Assembly: GCF_020740795.1 (NCBI RefSeq)
Contig: NC_067282.1
Coordinates: forward strand, 57,481,290-57,545,289
Source of the DNA: Apus apus
Taxonomy: Eukaryota; Chordata; Aves; Apodiformes; Apodidae
Reading direction: 5' to 3'
Length of the DNA: 64,000 bases
Shown: positions 50,301 through 61,012 of the stretch, one piece after another
Numbering within the stretch: the stretch's first letter is position 1
Layout: every line of letters starts with the position of its first letter
The notes under the pieces: model-generated
The model's input: the letters and a program-made list of their open reading frames with translations, nothing else
What the model was told of the DNA's origin: nothing
Databases searched by the model: none
Translations under genes and position numbers: made by a program

Positions 50301-51033
50301 GAACATCTTTACTGTTTTTATTGCACATTTATGAAAATCATTGTCCTATATATTTAAAACAAAATAGTGTCTTCATCTGTGCTAACACATTCTTCTGAAC
50401 CCTTAATAACTAGATTAACTTTCAACAACACGTACTTATTCAAAAAACAGTGGAATCAAACCCAAGGAGATAATTGGTAATACAGATACTCAAAGGCTTC
50501 TAACGTAATTTTCTTGAGACAAAAAGACTGGGATTTTGGAAACTCTTTGCCCCCATTCCTTATGAAGAGCTGCTGGTTATGTGACAGCAGGAGAACTAAA
50601 AACGTAATTCACAATGAATGCCAATCCTTCACCTCCAATATGAAGGCTTCCCAACTACTTAACTTGCTGAGCATAACTGGTTTTACATGGCGTATCTAAA
50701 AAAGGCTGCTCCTGTTCAACTGACCAGTGAGAAAGGACTGGACTTCTTCAAAACAGGTATTGGAGCAACAGTTTGTTATATATTTCTTTACATTTTTTAA
50801 CTGTCCGATCCCACCTTGTAAGGAGAGCACTTGTTTGTTCAGCTAAAAGGAACCCCCTTCATGCTCCTTTTGGGTTTGCTCAGTCAACTGGTTTGTGCAA
50901 CAGTGGCAGAGGCACACTGGACCTGTGTACCCATTCATTGTGATTACACAGATAGAAGCAAATGTAAGTTGTCTGTGATGGGAGATGGGAGGGAAAAGGA
51001 GATGAATGGTTCCCATGGGTAAGAGGACAGTTA

Positions 51034-51205
51034 AGTTTGGGGTTTTTTGCGGTTGCTTTTTTTTGCCTTTTTTTTTTGCCTTTTTTTTTTTGTTAAATTT
51101 TGTTTTGTTTTTATTTTTCTGTTTGTTTTGTTGTTTGTTGTTGGCTTTTTTTCTTGTTATGGGTTGTGGGTTTTTTGTTGTTGTTTTTTGTCTGTTTTTT
51201 TTGCT
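51034..51205. repeat. T/G-rich low-complexity tract
   Basis: About 170 bases dominated by T with G and few C or A on the plus strand (GTTTGTTTTGTTGTTTGTTG, T-runs up to 12). The Phe-rich frames over it are artefacts. Confidence 0.9.
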
Positions 51206-51833
51206 ATGTCATGGAATCATAGCAGTCATTCCTCTAATAGAAACTGACAGGACATAAAAGACAGAACTATCAGATGAACACACACAATGACTAGAAATAT
51301 ATCGACAGAGAAAAGACTTAATTTAGCTTTGAGAAACCGTCCCAAAAATAAAATCCTGTATTAACAAGTGCAAAAAACAAACAAAAAAGAAACTCCAAAC
51401 ATTAAAACACAGTGTATAAAATGGTGTGAGAAATTTAAGTCACCATACAGCCTTTTAGTCAATAAAAAGCTGTGTTCATGTGTCCTCGTTTGGGTACTGG
51501 CCCGTTCTTTCATTTTACCCAAAAGGTCATTCCAGAAGAGATCTGAGGATAAAGCACTCAGTCCTTGCTATTTTTGACTGTAGTCATTTGGGCCTGTTGT
51601 GTTTCTATCATTTAAGATGAATCCTTTCTTTCAGTCCTCATTGGTTGAATTATCTTCCAAATTTGTTATGCCTCCAAAGCCCAGTCCAGTTGAGTTCTGT
51701 GCTGCTGAGACTGTAAGTACTGTATGTAAGAGAATTAATACAAGAACACACAGTTTAAGTCTGCTGTTACACAGTCTTGATGCTGATGAAACTGTGAGCG
51801 ATGTCCTGTGACACATTGTTGAGCCACTTGTTT

Positions 51834-51926
51834 TTATAGTCCCTTTGGATTGATGATCTGATAATAGTCCCCATCTGACATCACAGCATTCTGGTTCTGC
51901 ATTGGTTGGATAGTTTTCATAGAGCC
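51834..51926 (-). CDS. Candidate second coding exon of CpG-island gene
   Basis: The minus strand has an excellent acceptor (TTTTTTCTTGTGTTTACCCTACAG) ending at 51927. Reading in phase 0 from 51926, it gives GSMKTIQPMQNQNAVM then SDGDYYQIINPKGL and stops at 51834. This is the phase left by the exon ending at 53617. The peptide is polar and Gln/Asn-rich with no membrane segment. A second frame stays open for about 96 codons past the acceptor (starting LYENYPTNAEPECCDVRW), so the true frame is not certain. No family was recognised. The exon could continue as 3' UTR. Confidence 0.35.
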   Translation of the reverse strand, partial: GSMKTIQPMQNQNAVMSDGDYYQIINPKGL

Positions 51927-52079
51927 CTGTAGGGTAAACACAAGAAAAAATACACATCAGGCACAAAACAATTGTTAGAAGTTGGTAAGTCAAAGGAACA
52001 GTGGATAATTTAGTTTAAGCTACCAAATCCACATCTTTGGGTTAGCCAGTGGCCCTAAAACTGTCTGCATTTTGTATAA

Positions 52080-53400
52080 TTAGAGTTGTTGAAGAGCAAG
52101 GATGATCCAGGAAACTACAGACCAGTCAGCCTCACCTCCATCCCTAGAAAAATGATGGAGCAGCTCATTCTGAAGGCCATCCCTAAGCACATGGAAGAGA
52201 AGTTTATCAGGAGTAGTCAGCATGGATTTACCAAGGGGAAATCATGCTTAACTAAACTGATAGCCTTCTATGATGTTGTGATAGAATGGGTAGATGCAAG
52301 GAGAACAGTGAATGTAGTCTACCTTGACCTTAGCAAGGCTTTTGACACTGTCTCCCATAACATCCTGATGACCAAGCTCAGGAAGTGTGGGGTAGAAGAG
52401 TAGACAGTGAGATGGACTGAGAACTGGCTAAACAATAGAGCCCAGAGTGCTCTAGTGATCAATGGTGCAGAGTCCAGCTGCAGACCCTTGACTAGTGGAG
52501 TTCCCCAGAGATCAGTGCTGTGTCCAGTCCTGTTCAACATCTTCATCAACAACCTGGATGAGAGGACAGAGTGTATCATCAGCAAACTTGCTGATGATAC
52601 AACACTGGGAGGATTGACTGATTCACCTGAAGGCTGTGCAGCCATTCAGCAAGATTTGGGCAGACTGGAGACCTGAGCAAAGAGGAACCTAATGAGGTTC
52701 AACAAGCATAAGTGTACAGTCCTGCACTTGGGGAGGAATAACAACATGCATCAGTACCGATTAGGAGCTGACCTGCTAGAAAGCAGCTTCTTGGAGAAGG
52801 ACCTTGTAGTCCTGGTGGACAAGTTAAGCAGTAGAGTGTGTCCAGCAGGTCAAGGGAGGTTCTCCTCCCCCTCTACTCTGCCCTAGTGAGACCCTATCTG
52901 GAGTACTGTGTCCAGCTGTGGGATTCTCAGTTCAAGAGGGATGGGGATTTACTTCAGCCCCACACTGGAAGGCTACGAGGATGATTAAGGGACTGGAACA
53001 GCTGCCTTATGAGGACTGGTTGAGGGACCTCGGGCTGTTTAGTCTAGAAGACTGAGAGGGGATCTTATTAATGTATACAAATACCTGAAAGGTGGGTGTC
53101 AGGAAGGAGGGGCCAATCTCTTTTCAGTCATGCCCTGTGATAGGATGAGGGGCAAAGGGTGCAATCTAGAACACAGGAAATTCCATTCAAATATGAGATA
53201 AAACTTCTTTACTGTAAGAGTGACAGAGCACTGGAACAAGCTGCCCAGAGAGGTTGTGGAGTCTCCTTCTCTGGAGATTTTTAAGCCCCATCTGGATGCG
53301 TTTCTGTGTGACCTGTCCTAGGCGGTCTTGCTCTGGCAGAGGGGTTGGACTCAGTGATCTCCAGAGGTCCCTTCCAACCCCTAATATTCTATGATCCTGT
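52080..53400 (+). mobile_element. CR1 LINE, RT to 3' end, in a predicted intron
   Basis: It starts at the RT N-terminus ([20 protein letters not shown]), runs through VNVVYLDLSKAFDTVSHN and [18 protein letters not shown], and ends at the 3' UTR and a short ATTCTATGATCC tail. The palm is changed ([14 protein letters not shown] for FADD), and stops at 52401-52403 and near 52674 break the frame. It lies between the two candidate exons of the minus-strand gene, in antisense orientation to it. Confidence 0.93.
52086..52676 (+). pseudogene. CR1 ORF2 RT remnant in two frames
   Basis: Two nearly contiguous same-frame segments (52086-52403 and 52407-52676) are separated by one in-frame TAG. Together they cover the RT N-terminus, the first catalytic Asp block and the LADD site. 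The GSVLG loop carries substitutions. A third piece (52692-52886) continues into the DLGVLV-like block as DLVVLVD, followed by a deletion. Confidence 0.85.
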
Positions 53401-53616
53401 GTGTGGGGAATGGTGCATCTTCTCTCCCCCCACATAAGACTTAACAAAATGCCTTTCAAGCTAGCAAAACAAGAGTGGTGTCTTTTTGCTGATTTAGCCA
53501 AGGACGGACTGGAACAGGCCCCTTGCTCTACCAGGTAAGTCCACAACAAGAGCATAAGGGTTATGATAACTGGCAGCAAAAGGGACAATAAAGGCTGCCT
53601 CTGGCAGAGTACGTAC

Positions 53617-53631
53617 CTGGCCAGTGCTCAT
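53617..53631 (-). CDS. Candidate first coding exon end (start codon MSTGQ) at CpG island
   Basis: The minus strand has an ATG at 53631 in acceptable context (GTGACAATGAGC). Five codons (Met-Ser-Thr-Gly-Gln) follow, then CAG|GTACGT, a strong donor at 53616. The frame is also open upstream to an ATG at 53913 (about 94 more codons, GC-rich, with three DPAAGSP repeats), so the start could lie there. Joining to 51926 is in phase. Short or alternative products are both possible. Confidence 0.35.
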
Positions 53632-53729
53632 TGTCACATTTGAACAGCGGTACTTCACTCGAACAGTGATTTCTGATCTATAAAAGAGGGCAAGTTCTGC
53701 AGGCCCGGGGCTCTCTGCCTGCCCGGGAG

Positions 53730-53792
53730 GAGACCCTGCTGCGGGATCAGGAGACCCTGCTGCGGGATCAGGAGACCCTGCTGCGGGATCAG
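53730..53792. repeat. 21-bp unit repeated three times exactly
   Basis: Three identical copies of a 21-base unit starting GAGACCCTGCTG and ending GATCAG. The length is a multiple of three. On the minus strand it encodes DPAAGSP repeats in the frame open towards the candidate exon. Confidence 0.97.
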
Positions 53793-53844
53793 ATGCCCCT
53801 GGAACCAGCCCCGCTGCCCGGAGGAGCCGAAGTGTGTGTGTGTA

Positions 53845-53864
53845 GGGGGGGGGGGGGAGGGGGG
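53845..53864 (+). repeat. G-run (13 G, A, 6 G)
   Basis: Near-continuous guanine tract after a TG repeat. It has strong quadruplex potential on the plus strand and is hard to sequence accurately, so the length may be wrong. Confidence 0.9.
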
Positions 53865-54070
53865 CACCTGTCCCCGCGGGGAGCCGGCCCGCTCCCGAGG
53901 GGCTGTTGTCCAACGGAGCCCGCCTGGCTGCAGCCTGCCCGGCTGGGGCTCCCCGAGCCTAACACCGGGGCCAAACGGGACCGGAGCCCGCAGCTGCCTG
54001 CCCGGCCCGCCTGCCGCCCTGCCCCGGCATTGGAGCCCGCCGAGACACACGGAGGAGCCGCGTCTGCCTG

Positions 54071-54071
54071 A

Positions 54072-54118
<47 letters not shown>

Positions 54119-54220
54119 AGGAGTGGCTCCTGGTACCGGGAAGCCAACCCCATGGACCTGCTGCCGAGCCCTGCCAGCTGGAAAAGAAGCCGCATCGCAG
54201 GGACCACACGCTACGGAAGG
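54071..54220 (+). other. Possible plus-strand exon with poly-Leu start
   Basis: An ATG at 54071 opens 50 codons to a donor-like site at 54221, in phase 0: Met, 15 Leu, then RSGSWYREANPMDLLPSPA. A poly-Leu start could act as a signal peptide, but the start context is weak (C at -3) and the Leu run is simply the CTG repeat. No downstream exon was found. Listed only because of the island. Confidence 0.15.
54077..54118. repeat. (CTG)14 / (CAG)14 triplet repeat in CpG island
   Basis: Fourteen perfect CTG units on the plus strand, CAG on the minus strand. If the minus-strand gene starts upstream, the run lies in its 5' UTR or N-terminus. Confidence 0.97.
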
Positions 54221-54661
54221 GTAAACGCACTCACACGCTCATACACGCGCGCGAGCGCACACACACACTCTTATCTGTCCTGCCGGGCTCAACTCCCACC
54301 CTTTTACTCCATGGATTCCGCACCTCTCCCTCGGAGTGTATATTTAATAAAACCATAGTACCTTTGAATTACTTTCCTGATACGTACCTAGTCTACCTCG
54401 CCTGAACCTTGGTCCCTCCGTTTGTGTTAACCCTTAATATACCAGTTGATTCGTAAACTAACCATTGGTCTCAGTAACAATTTGTGAGGGGGGTGAGGAG
54501 GGGTATTCTAAAATACTCTAAAATAAGGTCCCGCAGCGGCCGTTCCTCTGTGAGAGGCGAAGGCCACGTGCGAGCTCCCAGTTCCATTCACAAAGTCCTC
54601 CACACTGAGGGGGGGCTGAGTCGCTGAAGCCTCCTGACAGCTGGTAGCCCCCCCCCACAAC

Positions 54662-54715
54662 ACTATGATTCTATGATTCTGTGATTCTATGATTCTATGA
54701 TTCAATGATTCTATA
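54662..54715 (+). repeat. Orphan CR1-type octamer tail (ATTCTATG)n
   Basis: About six units of ATTCTATG-like octamers with minor variants. Only a few bases before it (CCCCCCACAAC) could be CR1 3' UTR. It is either a CR1 insertion truncated to its tail or a free microsatellite derived from one. Confidence 0.8.
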
Positions 54716-56779
54716 ATATGTGTCATCTAACAAGAAGGAATGTCTAAAGATCATTCAGCAGAAGTATGACACTGAGCAAGAACCAGCATTAAAAAGTAAC
54801 CATTGATGTTTGAATAAGGATATATGAACTCTTCCTTTTTGTGAAGTAACAACTAATGATGAAGTAACAACTATTGAAACTGGACATTTCCACAGAATGT
54901 GAAAGGATCTTGAAATTATTCCTCAGTTTGCAAGCACATACCAGTAATATCACTGTGCATGAAAAGAAAGGAATTAAATAACAAATAATTTATACAAGGA
55001 CAATATTGTAAAACCAATACTGATCCAACAGCTTCACTGGAACAGTTTCCTAACTGCTGTTCAGAGTGTACTTGTTGACCCTACCTCAGATGAGTTCTTG
55101 CTACTGGGGTGTTCCCTTTGGCATAACCCAAAGGTGAAAACAATCTTTCCATGGCATGCGATAATTTGATCTCTTGATGTTTCTTGCTATACATCTAGGC
55201 TATTTCTGCCTTTAGAAGTTAGTTAGCCTGATCTGATTATTAATTTTTAAACAGTTAGAGGAATTCTGTCTTTTCCAAAAGATACAACTGTCTTTTTTGG
55301 AATTTTTCAGTACTGTCTGCATTACTATACAGGAGATTAACATAAACAGAGTATTCAATTTACTTCTCACATATCTTCTTTTCTGCCAAATTAAAACAAC
55401 CTAATTTAGCATGTTTAAATAATGGTCAAAGACAAGAATGTGTAACATAATGGACAAATATATTTTTCTCAATTTAAACTGATCTTGAAAGAAATTTTGC
55501 AGTAAATAATTATTCTATGGTAGTGCCAGGTTTTACTAGAAAAGCACTTAATCTGTTTTGAAATACTAGGATAAAGATTTTGAAAGCAGCTACGGAATTG
55601 CTATAATTTATAAAATAACTTTGCTTCTTGGCCCAAGAATTACATTTTGTCTAAAGCATCAGAGCAATTATGTTATTTTCAAAAACGAATGGCTACAAGT
55701 TCAAGCATAACATTCTTAGGTTTGGGCACCAGACTGCCTGTATTTTGTGAATAACCTGTAAAGGAAAGCAGCACACCTCGAAATAGGACAAAACTGAACT
55801 CTTTTATTCGTACTTCCATAATATTGATCTACAACTAAACATGCTGAGTATGTTAAAATTCAGATTAAACCTAGACTGGCACTTTTTACATAGCTGACAA
55901 AGCAGTCTACTAAATTATATGTGGGTCCAAGTGAAGTTGCATCGATTTTTGTATTGAAACAAAATTTTAAAGATACAGGAATGAGAACAGCTTATTTCAT
56001 TTTCTCTAAAGTCAAGGTTTACTCTGTAGCAAACAGGCCATTTTTGCACTTATGCAGTCAGATACCTACACTTGAAACACCTGAATGTTCTTTGTTCTCT
56101 CTCAGATCAGCACTGATTGCACTTCATGTTTTTTAAGAAATTCTGTTTCATTTAGCAATCTGTGGACAGTTGTTTATTCAAAGTATAAAAGAGCAATTTC
56201 ATTGCTAACATACTTACTGAGATCTATATTTTGCTATTTGTGTGCATAAATGTGTTTTTAAACATGCTAACATACAGAAGGTGCCTCCCAAAGCAGGTAA
56301 TTATATGTTCTGTTCTGTGAGTGCAGTAGCTATTAGTAGCAATTGAAGACATGCAGAGAATGGTTAATGCTTGATTCCACTGAGCCTTGTTTACTAGTCA
56401 AACTGTATTTCCTGCCTTGTTATAGGAAAACCCAGACATCCTTTGAAATCAAAGCCTATATATTCAAGTCATCAAAATGCATTTAAATAGTTCATATGCA
56501 CTTACTGAATTATAAATAAATTGGAGGCAACTCCACATTCAAAGCTATTTTGAACATGTTCCTTAGTGCAAAATTACATTTCCTCTTTATTTCAATTCAG
56601 CAATTGAATTTAGGTTTTGTATTTGCAGTTACATTACATATTTAATAATCAATTAACTACAGAACCACTATTCATATGACAGTTACAGAACATTTAGATA
56701 AGCTCATTTGGAGCTTTTACACTGAAGTAATGAAACTTCACAATTGTTTGTTCTGCACCACATATTTGTAGCCATGAGT

Positions 56780-57830
56780 TAGCAGTTTTGGCCCCTTGGA
56801 TCTAATCAGTCAGTCTGCTCAGTCGGATAGTTACAAACCTGTGACTTACCAGAAACTCCAGAAAGCTGGCTACCTTGGCAAACCATGGAGGGAAAAAAAT
56901 CTATTATGTTCTTTTACAAAAATATTTTACATGCACAAAGAACCTGGGATACCTTACCCACCAAGCCACAAAGGTTTCCCCGTTCCTATTCTGTTTTTAC
57001 AGTTCAGTTTGTAGACATCATTACTCTGTACTACCTGGATGTTCAGTAATTAAAATTCCGAGACTTTGCACTCACCTATATTGCACCAGGAGAAATTTTA
57101 GTCCATATGGAGGTTCTTGGACCTTGATCCAAAAAAAAGATCTAGAATTTGCCATGATACTTTTTGGTATCAAACAATTCTCCAGACAGCCATGCTATTG
57201 CTCACAAAGGTCATGTAAAAGCTCCCTCTTTGCTTCAATACGACATATCTTTTTCACACACAAACAACATATTGATCATCAGCACAGCAGTTATATCTGT
57301 GTGTGCTACTAATAGTGATGCAAGAATTAAAGCTACTCATTTGACTGAGATTATGTTAATGGAGACATGAGCGTAGGTAAATCCCATGTACCATGCTCAG
57401 CTGAATCATGCTGAAAGAAAAGGAAGTGACAGCATGAGCACTGTATTCTCTTTGTGGAGTAAGACCTTTGGGGGAAAGTCAGCATACTGCAAATATATGT
57501 TATTATACAAGAATTAAAATTACAAAGTCTGTCTGTGGACATACGATCTGCTGGTCAGCTAAGACACAGAATGCTGTGGTTTCTGCCTGAGCAATTGCAT
57601 TTTTCTTGGCACAGGAACCAGCATGCAAAAGAGGTGGTTGCATTTTCACATCTCACCCCAAAACTGTCAGGATGTATCAAGCACGTAGCGGGATCTGTAT
57701 CTGTATCAGCTGCTCTTGCTTGGCCCACTTCGTGGTTTCTTTGCTAGAGAAAGAGCTATGGAGCCATAGTACTGCACATCTTCCAGTCAAAGGAAACTGG
57801 TCTGATTGATAAATCTGGTGGTGTTGTTGG
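56780..57830 (+). pseudogene. Degraded coding-like block, possibly old retroviral pol (uncertain)
   Basis: Two open frames here have protein-like composition. An upstream one includes SYKPVTYQKLQKAGYLGKPW. A later one (about 57535-57747) includes VVAFSHLTPKLSGCIKH and AGSVSVSAAL, which loosely recalls the connection region of gammaretrovirus-like reverse transcriptases. The match is from memory and weak. No active-site motif, LTR or tRNA primer site was seen nearby. It may equally be exons or chance. Confidence 0.18.
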
Positions 57831-58638
57831 ATACATGTTTTGGAAAGCTACAGAAACAAAACAGGTCTTTTGGTATGTTAAGTTTTTTCCTTACTTTCTT
57901 TCAGTTTAACTCTTAACTCTTCTCCTTTTTAACATAGATTTCTGATTCTTTTGAGAGGTATACCAGGATTCCTGTGCTTGAAGAAAAGATTATGACCTAA
58001 AAGAAGGAACCAGGTTAGTGGATGTAGTATGCCAGAAGTTTCAAATGTTCCATTTTATTGCGAAGCGCAAAGTAAATAAAGTCTGCCAAGAATGATCCAT
58101 CCAGCAGTGACATCATTGTACCAGTGAGTGCCAACACTCTGCATGACATTTCTCTTTCTGAGGATTTCTGAGGTTTTAATATTAACATTTTCCATCTACA
58201 GAAGGCAAGAGAACATTAGATATTTTATGACTAGATTTCAGTGCTTGCTTACATCTGATACTGAAGCCAGCTCTCTTCGATCTTATCCAGATGGCCCTCT
58301 CAATTTCTAAATTGCTGTGTCTGTGACACATTATGATGCTTCTGTTTAGGCATGAATTTTATACCCTTCATATTATAAAAAGTAATAAAATGAAATGTAG
58401 AAGAAGGCTTAAAGATAAACAAATTATTCTTTAGTCAAACAGATTATTCTTAAACTGTTGAAAAAGGCTGCTAAGCTCTTTTGAAAAGGCTAACTTCCAT
58501 TTCAGACTTGATTCCAATTGTTGGATGAGATCTGTGTTGCTGTGTTTTAAGTTTGTTTTATTCCTGTATCTTGATGAGTATTTCAGATAGTTGCCTCTGG
58601 AATATTTTGTTGTGTGTATGGGTCCACATAAAATAATA

Positions 58639-58641
58639 AAA

Positions 58642-58676
<35 letters not shown>

Positions 58677-58678
58677 AT
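58639..58678. repeat. (AAAT)n microsatellite
   Basis: About ten AAAT units, with imperfect AATAAA units just to the left. Confidence 0.95.
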
Positions 58679-58989
58679 GTGTTTCTTCACCATGCATAGA
58701 TTTTTTTCCTTAAGGTATGTACAGGACCAATTTCGTCCTGCTGAGATAAACCAGTGTTATCCTTATAAAACTGACTGAACTGCTGCAGGTCAGAAAAATA
58801 AGCAGATAAGTGACTCTCAAGGATATACAAAGAACCTTTTTAGCTTTATGTTGAAATACAGGATAAGTGTGTGATAACTTTCTACTAGCAAGCATTTGGC
58901 TGTCCCTACCCTCTCTCTAGTTTTTCTTCCATTGTGTACAATTTGTGATCAAAATAATTTACTACTTTGATATGATAGGAAAGGGTCAT

Positions 58990-59172
58990 ACCTACGAGGG
59001 TAGTAAGGCACTGGAATATGTTGCCCAGGGAGGTTGCGAAAGCCAGGTTGGATGAGGCTTTGTGCAGCCTGGTTGAGTGTGAGGTGTCTCTGCTCATAAC
59101 AGAGAGATTGGATACTGATGAGCTTTAAGGTCCCTTCCAATCTTAAACATTCTACTATTCTGTGATTCTACA
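58990..59172 (+). mobile_element. CR1 LINE, short 3' fragment with internal deletion
   Basis: GAGGGTAGTAAGGCACTGG and GTTGCCCAGGGAGGTTG match the [10 protein letters not shown] block. It then jumps to CAGGTTGGATGAGG, so the PSLEV part is deleted. It ends with the 3' UTR and an ATTCTACTATTCTGTGATTC tail. Confidence 0.9.
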
Positions 59173-60536
59173 TCTGAGTACTGTGTTGCCATAGAAAGTT
59201 CAGGGATATCAATAGATTAATTGCCTGGGTTGTTTTTATAGGAGAAGAAAGTTTGGAGCTAATAAATGTAGTATGAGACCTCATTCATGGGAAAGCCTTG
59301 ATATTCAGGACTAGAAGATGACTGGACTCCAAATTATGAACTATTTAGTTGACATATTCTGCTGCAAACCATGTCTGATTTCCCTTGTAAGCATATCCAT
59401 AGCTAGTAACAATTTAAACCATGATTGTCAAACATAAATGGGATTTGCCCTGCTGTCCGTGCTGTCTAGCTTAATATTTTGATATTTTAAGACCTAAGAA
59501 GTGTAGGCAGGATGCAAATGACACATTATTGTGAGTTATTTTTAGAGTAATAATTTGGATCGGATCTATTTATTTTTTGGAGCTTGCCAAGAACAACGTA
59601 AAGCATGTTGAATTCAGAGATTTTTCTCTTATTGAATTGTTCTACAAAGAATAGATTGTGATGTATTCTATATATTACATTTTCTCAAGGAAATAGCTTT
59701 TCAAATTGCACTGAAATCAGAGCATCAGTTTTGAAACGGACACTATAGCTAAACCTGCTGGTGAAACCCAGACACACATCTGCCTCTTCAGAATAAGCTG
59801 TAGCTAAAAGATTTGTTCCCAAAATCTTTGCAGAGCCTTGTTATTCAACAAACCCTTTCTATGGATTGGTGAAATTTTCTGTAATAATGGCCACTTTGTC
59901 CTCAGAAACATTAATAATATTTCTATGAAGCAGGACTGTCAGTTTCCTTTCTGGTGAATACTCTAAAGGAGAAGGGGTTTCTGATGAAGTGCTACTTTGC
60001 ATGAATCACATAAGCATAAGTTAATGATATTTGCCAAAAATCAGTATGTTCACACCATGCTTTCTAAGCAAACGGGATGTTAATTGAAGGGCATGAAATT
60101 AGGAGACTAAAATAATATGAACCAAAATGGAAAAATAAAGTAATAAAAAGCACCTAAGGCACCCGTCCTCTCCCCTCTTCTCTCCCTTTACTTTTTCCTT
60201 CTACATTGAAAAGTATCAAAGTCTGTTCATCACAGCAGAGTATACAAATTTGATTCTTCTCTTGATGGCAGTAGACTTGTTCTGATGACACTACTCTTAA
60301 AAACACCAGAGGGTGCCATTCTGGTTTTTAAGAGGCTAATGAACACAACTGAGTTACTGCTGCTCATTACATTCCCTTTCTTTCCTTCACTGAGGAAATC
60401 AAGTGCTCCATTAAGTTACATGACATCTATTGTACAAGTAAAGGGTGTGAACATGTGGCTGGGATTTCCTGCTTTGTATTTGCTGCTCTTAGGCCACAAA
60501 GGACAGAGAGACAGGAAGTCCTGGTCGATACAGAAA
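59173..60536. other. AT-rich non-coding spacer
   Basis: No gene, splice-flanked exon or repeat was recognised in this stretch. Confidence 0.6.
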
Positions 60537-61012
60537 ATCACACAGAAAATCACAGAATTTTTGGAGTTGGAATGGACCTTAAAGATCATTGAGTTCCAAC
60601 TCCCCTGCATGGGCAGGGACACCTTACACTAGAATAGGCTGCTCAGAGCCCCATCCAACCTGCTCTTGAACACCTCCAGGGATGGAGCCCCCACAGCATC
60701 CCTGGGCAGCCTGTTCCAGTGTCTCACCACCCTTACAATGAAGAATTTGCACCTGATCTCTAACCTAAATCTCTGTTCTTTCAGATTAAAAGCAATATCT
60801 CTTGTCCTCTCACTACAAGCCCTTGTAAAAAGACCATCCCCAGCTTTTCTGTAGGCCCCCTTCAGGTACTGGAAGGCCACTATGAGGTCCCCCCAGAGCC
60901 TTCTCTTTTTCAGGCTGAACAACCCCAACGCCCCCAGCCTGTCCTCATAAGAGAGGTGCTCCAGCCCTCGGATCATTTTTGTGGCCTTGTCTGGACACAT
61001 TCCAACAGGTCC
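60537..61012 (-). mobile_element. CR1 LINE, 3' fragment
   Basis: The tail complement ATCACAGAAAATCACAGAAT leads into the UTR. A minus frame at 60629-61000 keeps 123 codons of the ORF2 C-terminus ([60 protein letters not shown]) and is fairly well preserved. Truncated near 61012. Confidence 0.93.

Larger units (their letters stand above)
47309..52079. other. Mostly AT-rich DNA; holds exon 2 of a minus-strand candidate gene
   Basis: Apart from the candidate exon at 51834-51926 and the T/G tract at 51034-51205, no feature was supported. Two weaker exon-like frames (about 48700 on the minus strand, 50884-50962 on the plus strand) are listed under rejected items. Confidence 0.5.
53690..54430. promoter_or_regulatory. 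CpG island, probable promoter and first exon
   Basis: A sharp change to GC-rich DNA with many CG dinucleotides in a CpG-poor window. It holds a 21-bp triplicate (53730-53792), a G-run with quadruplex potential (53845-53864), a (CTG)14 run (54077-54118) and a CG/CA alternating patch (about 54244-54268). A strong minus-strand donor lies just outside at 53616. A plus-strand donor-like AAGG|GTAAAC lies at 54221. It could serve either or both directions. Confidence 0.75.
54431..58989. other. Mostly non-coding DNA after the CpG island
   Basis: Holds the orphan octamer tail at 54662-54715, a coding-like block at 56780-57830 (separate entry) and an AAAT microsatellite at 58639-58678. Otherwise AT-rich without supported features. 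Confidence 0.5.

Noticed and set aside
50884..50962. Exon-like frame NWFVQQWQRHTGPVYPF with GTAAGT donor
   Set aside because: The splice sites are good, but two frames are open, no partner exon was found and it is isolated from the other plus-strand candidates.
53655..54230. Minus 191-codon frame with poly-Ala and the overlapping poly-Ser frame
   Set aside because: They arise from the CAG repeat and GC-rich island; the poly-Ala frame stops at 53655 before the strong donor, so it is not the spliced frame.
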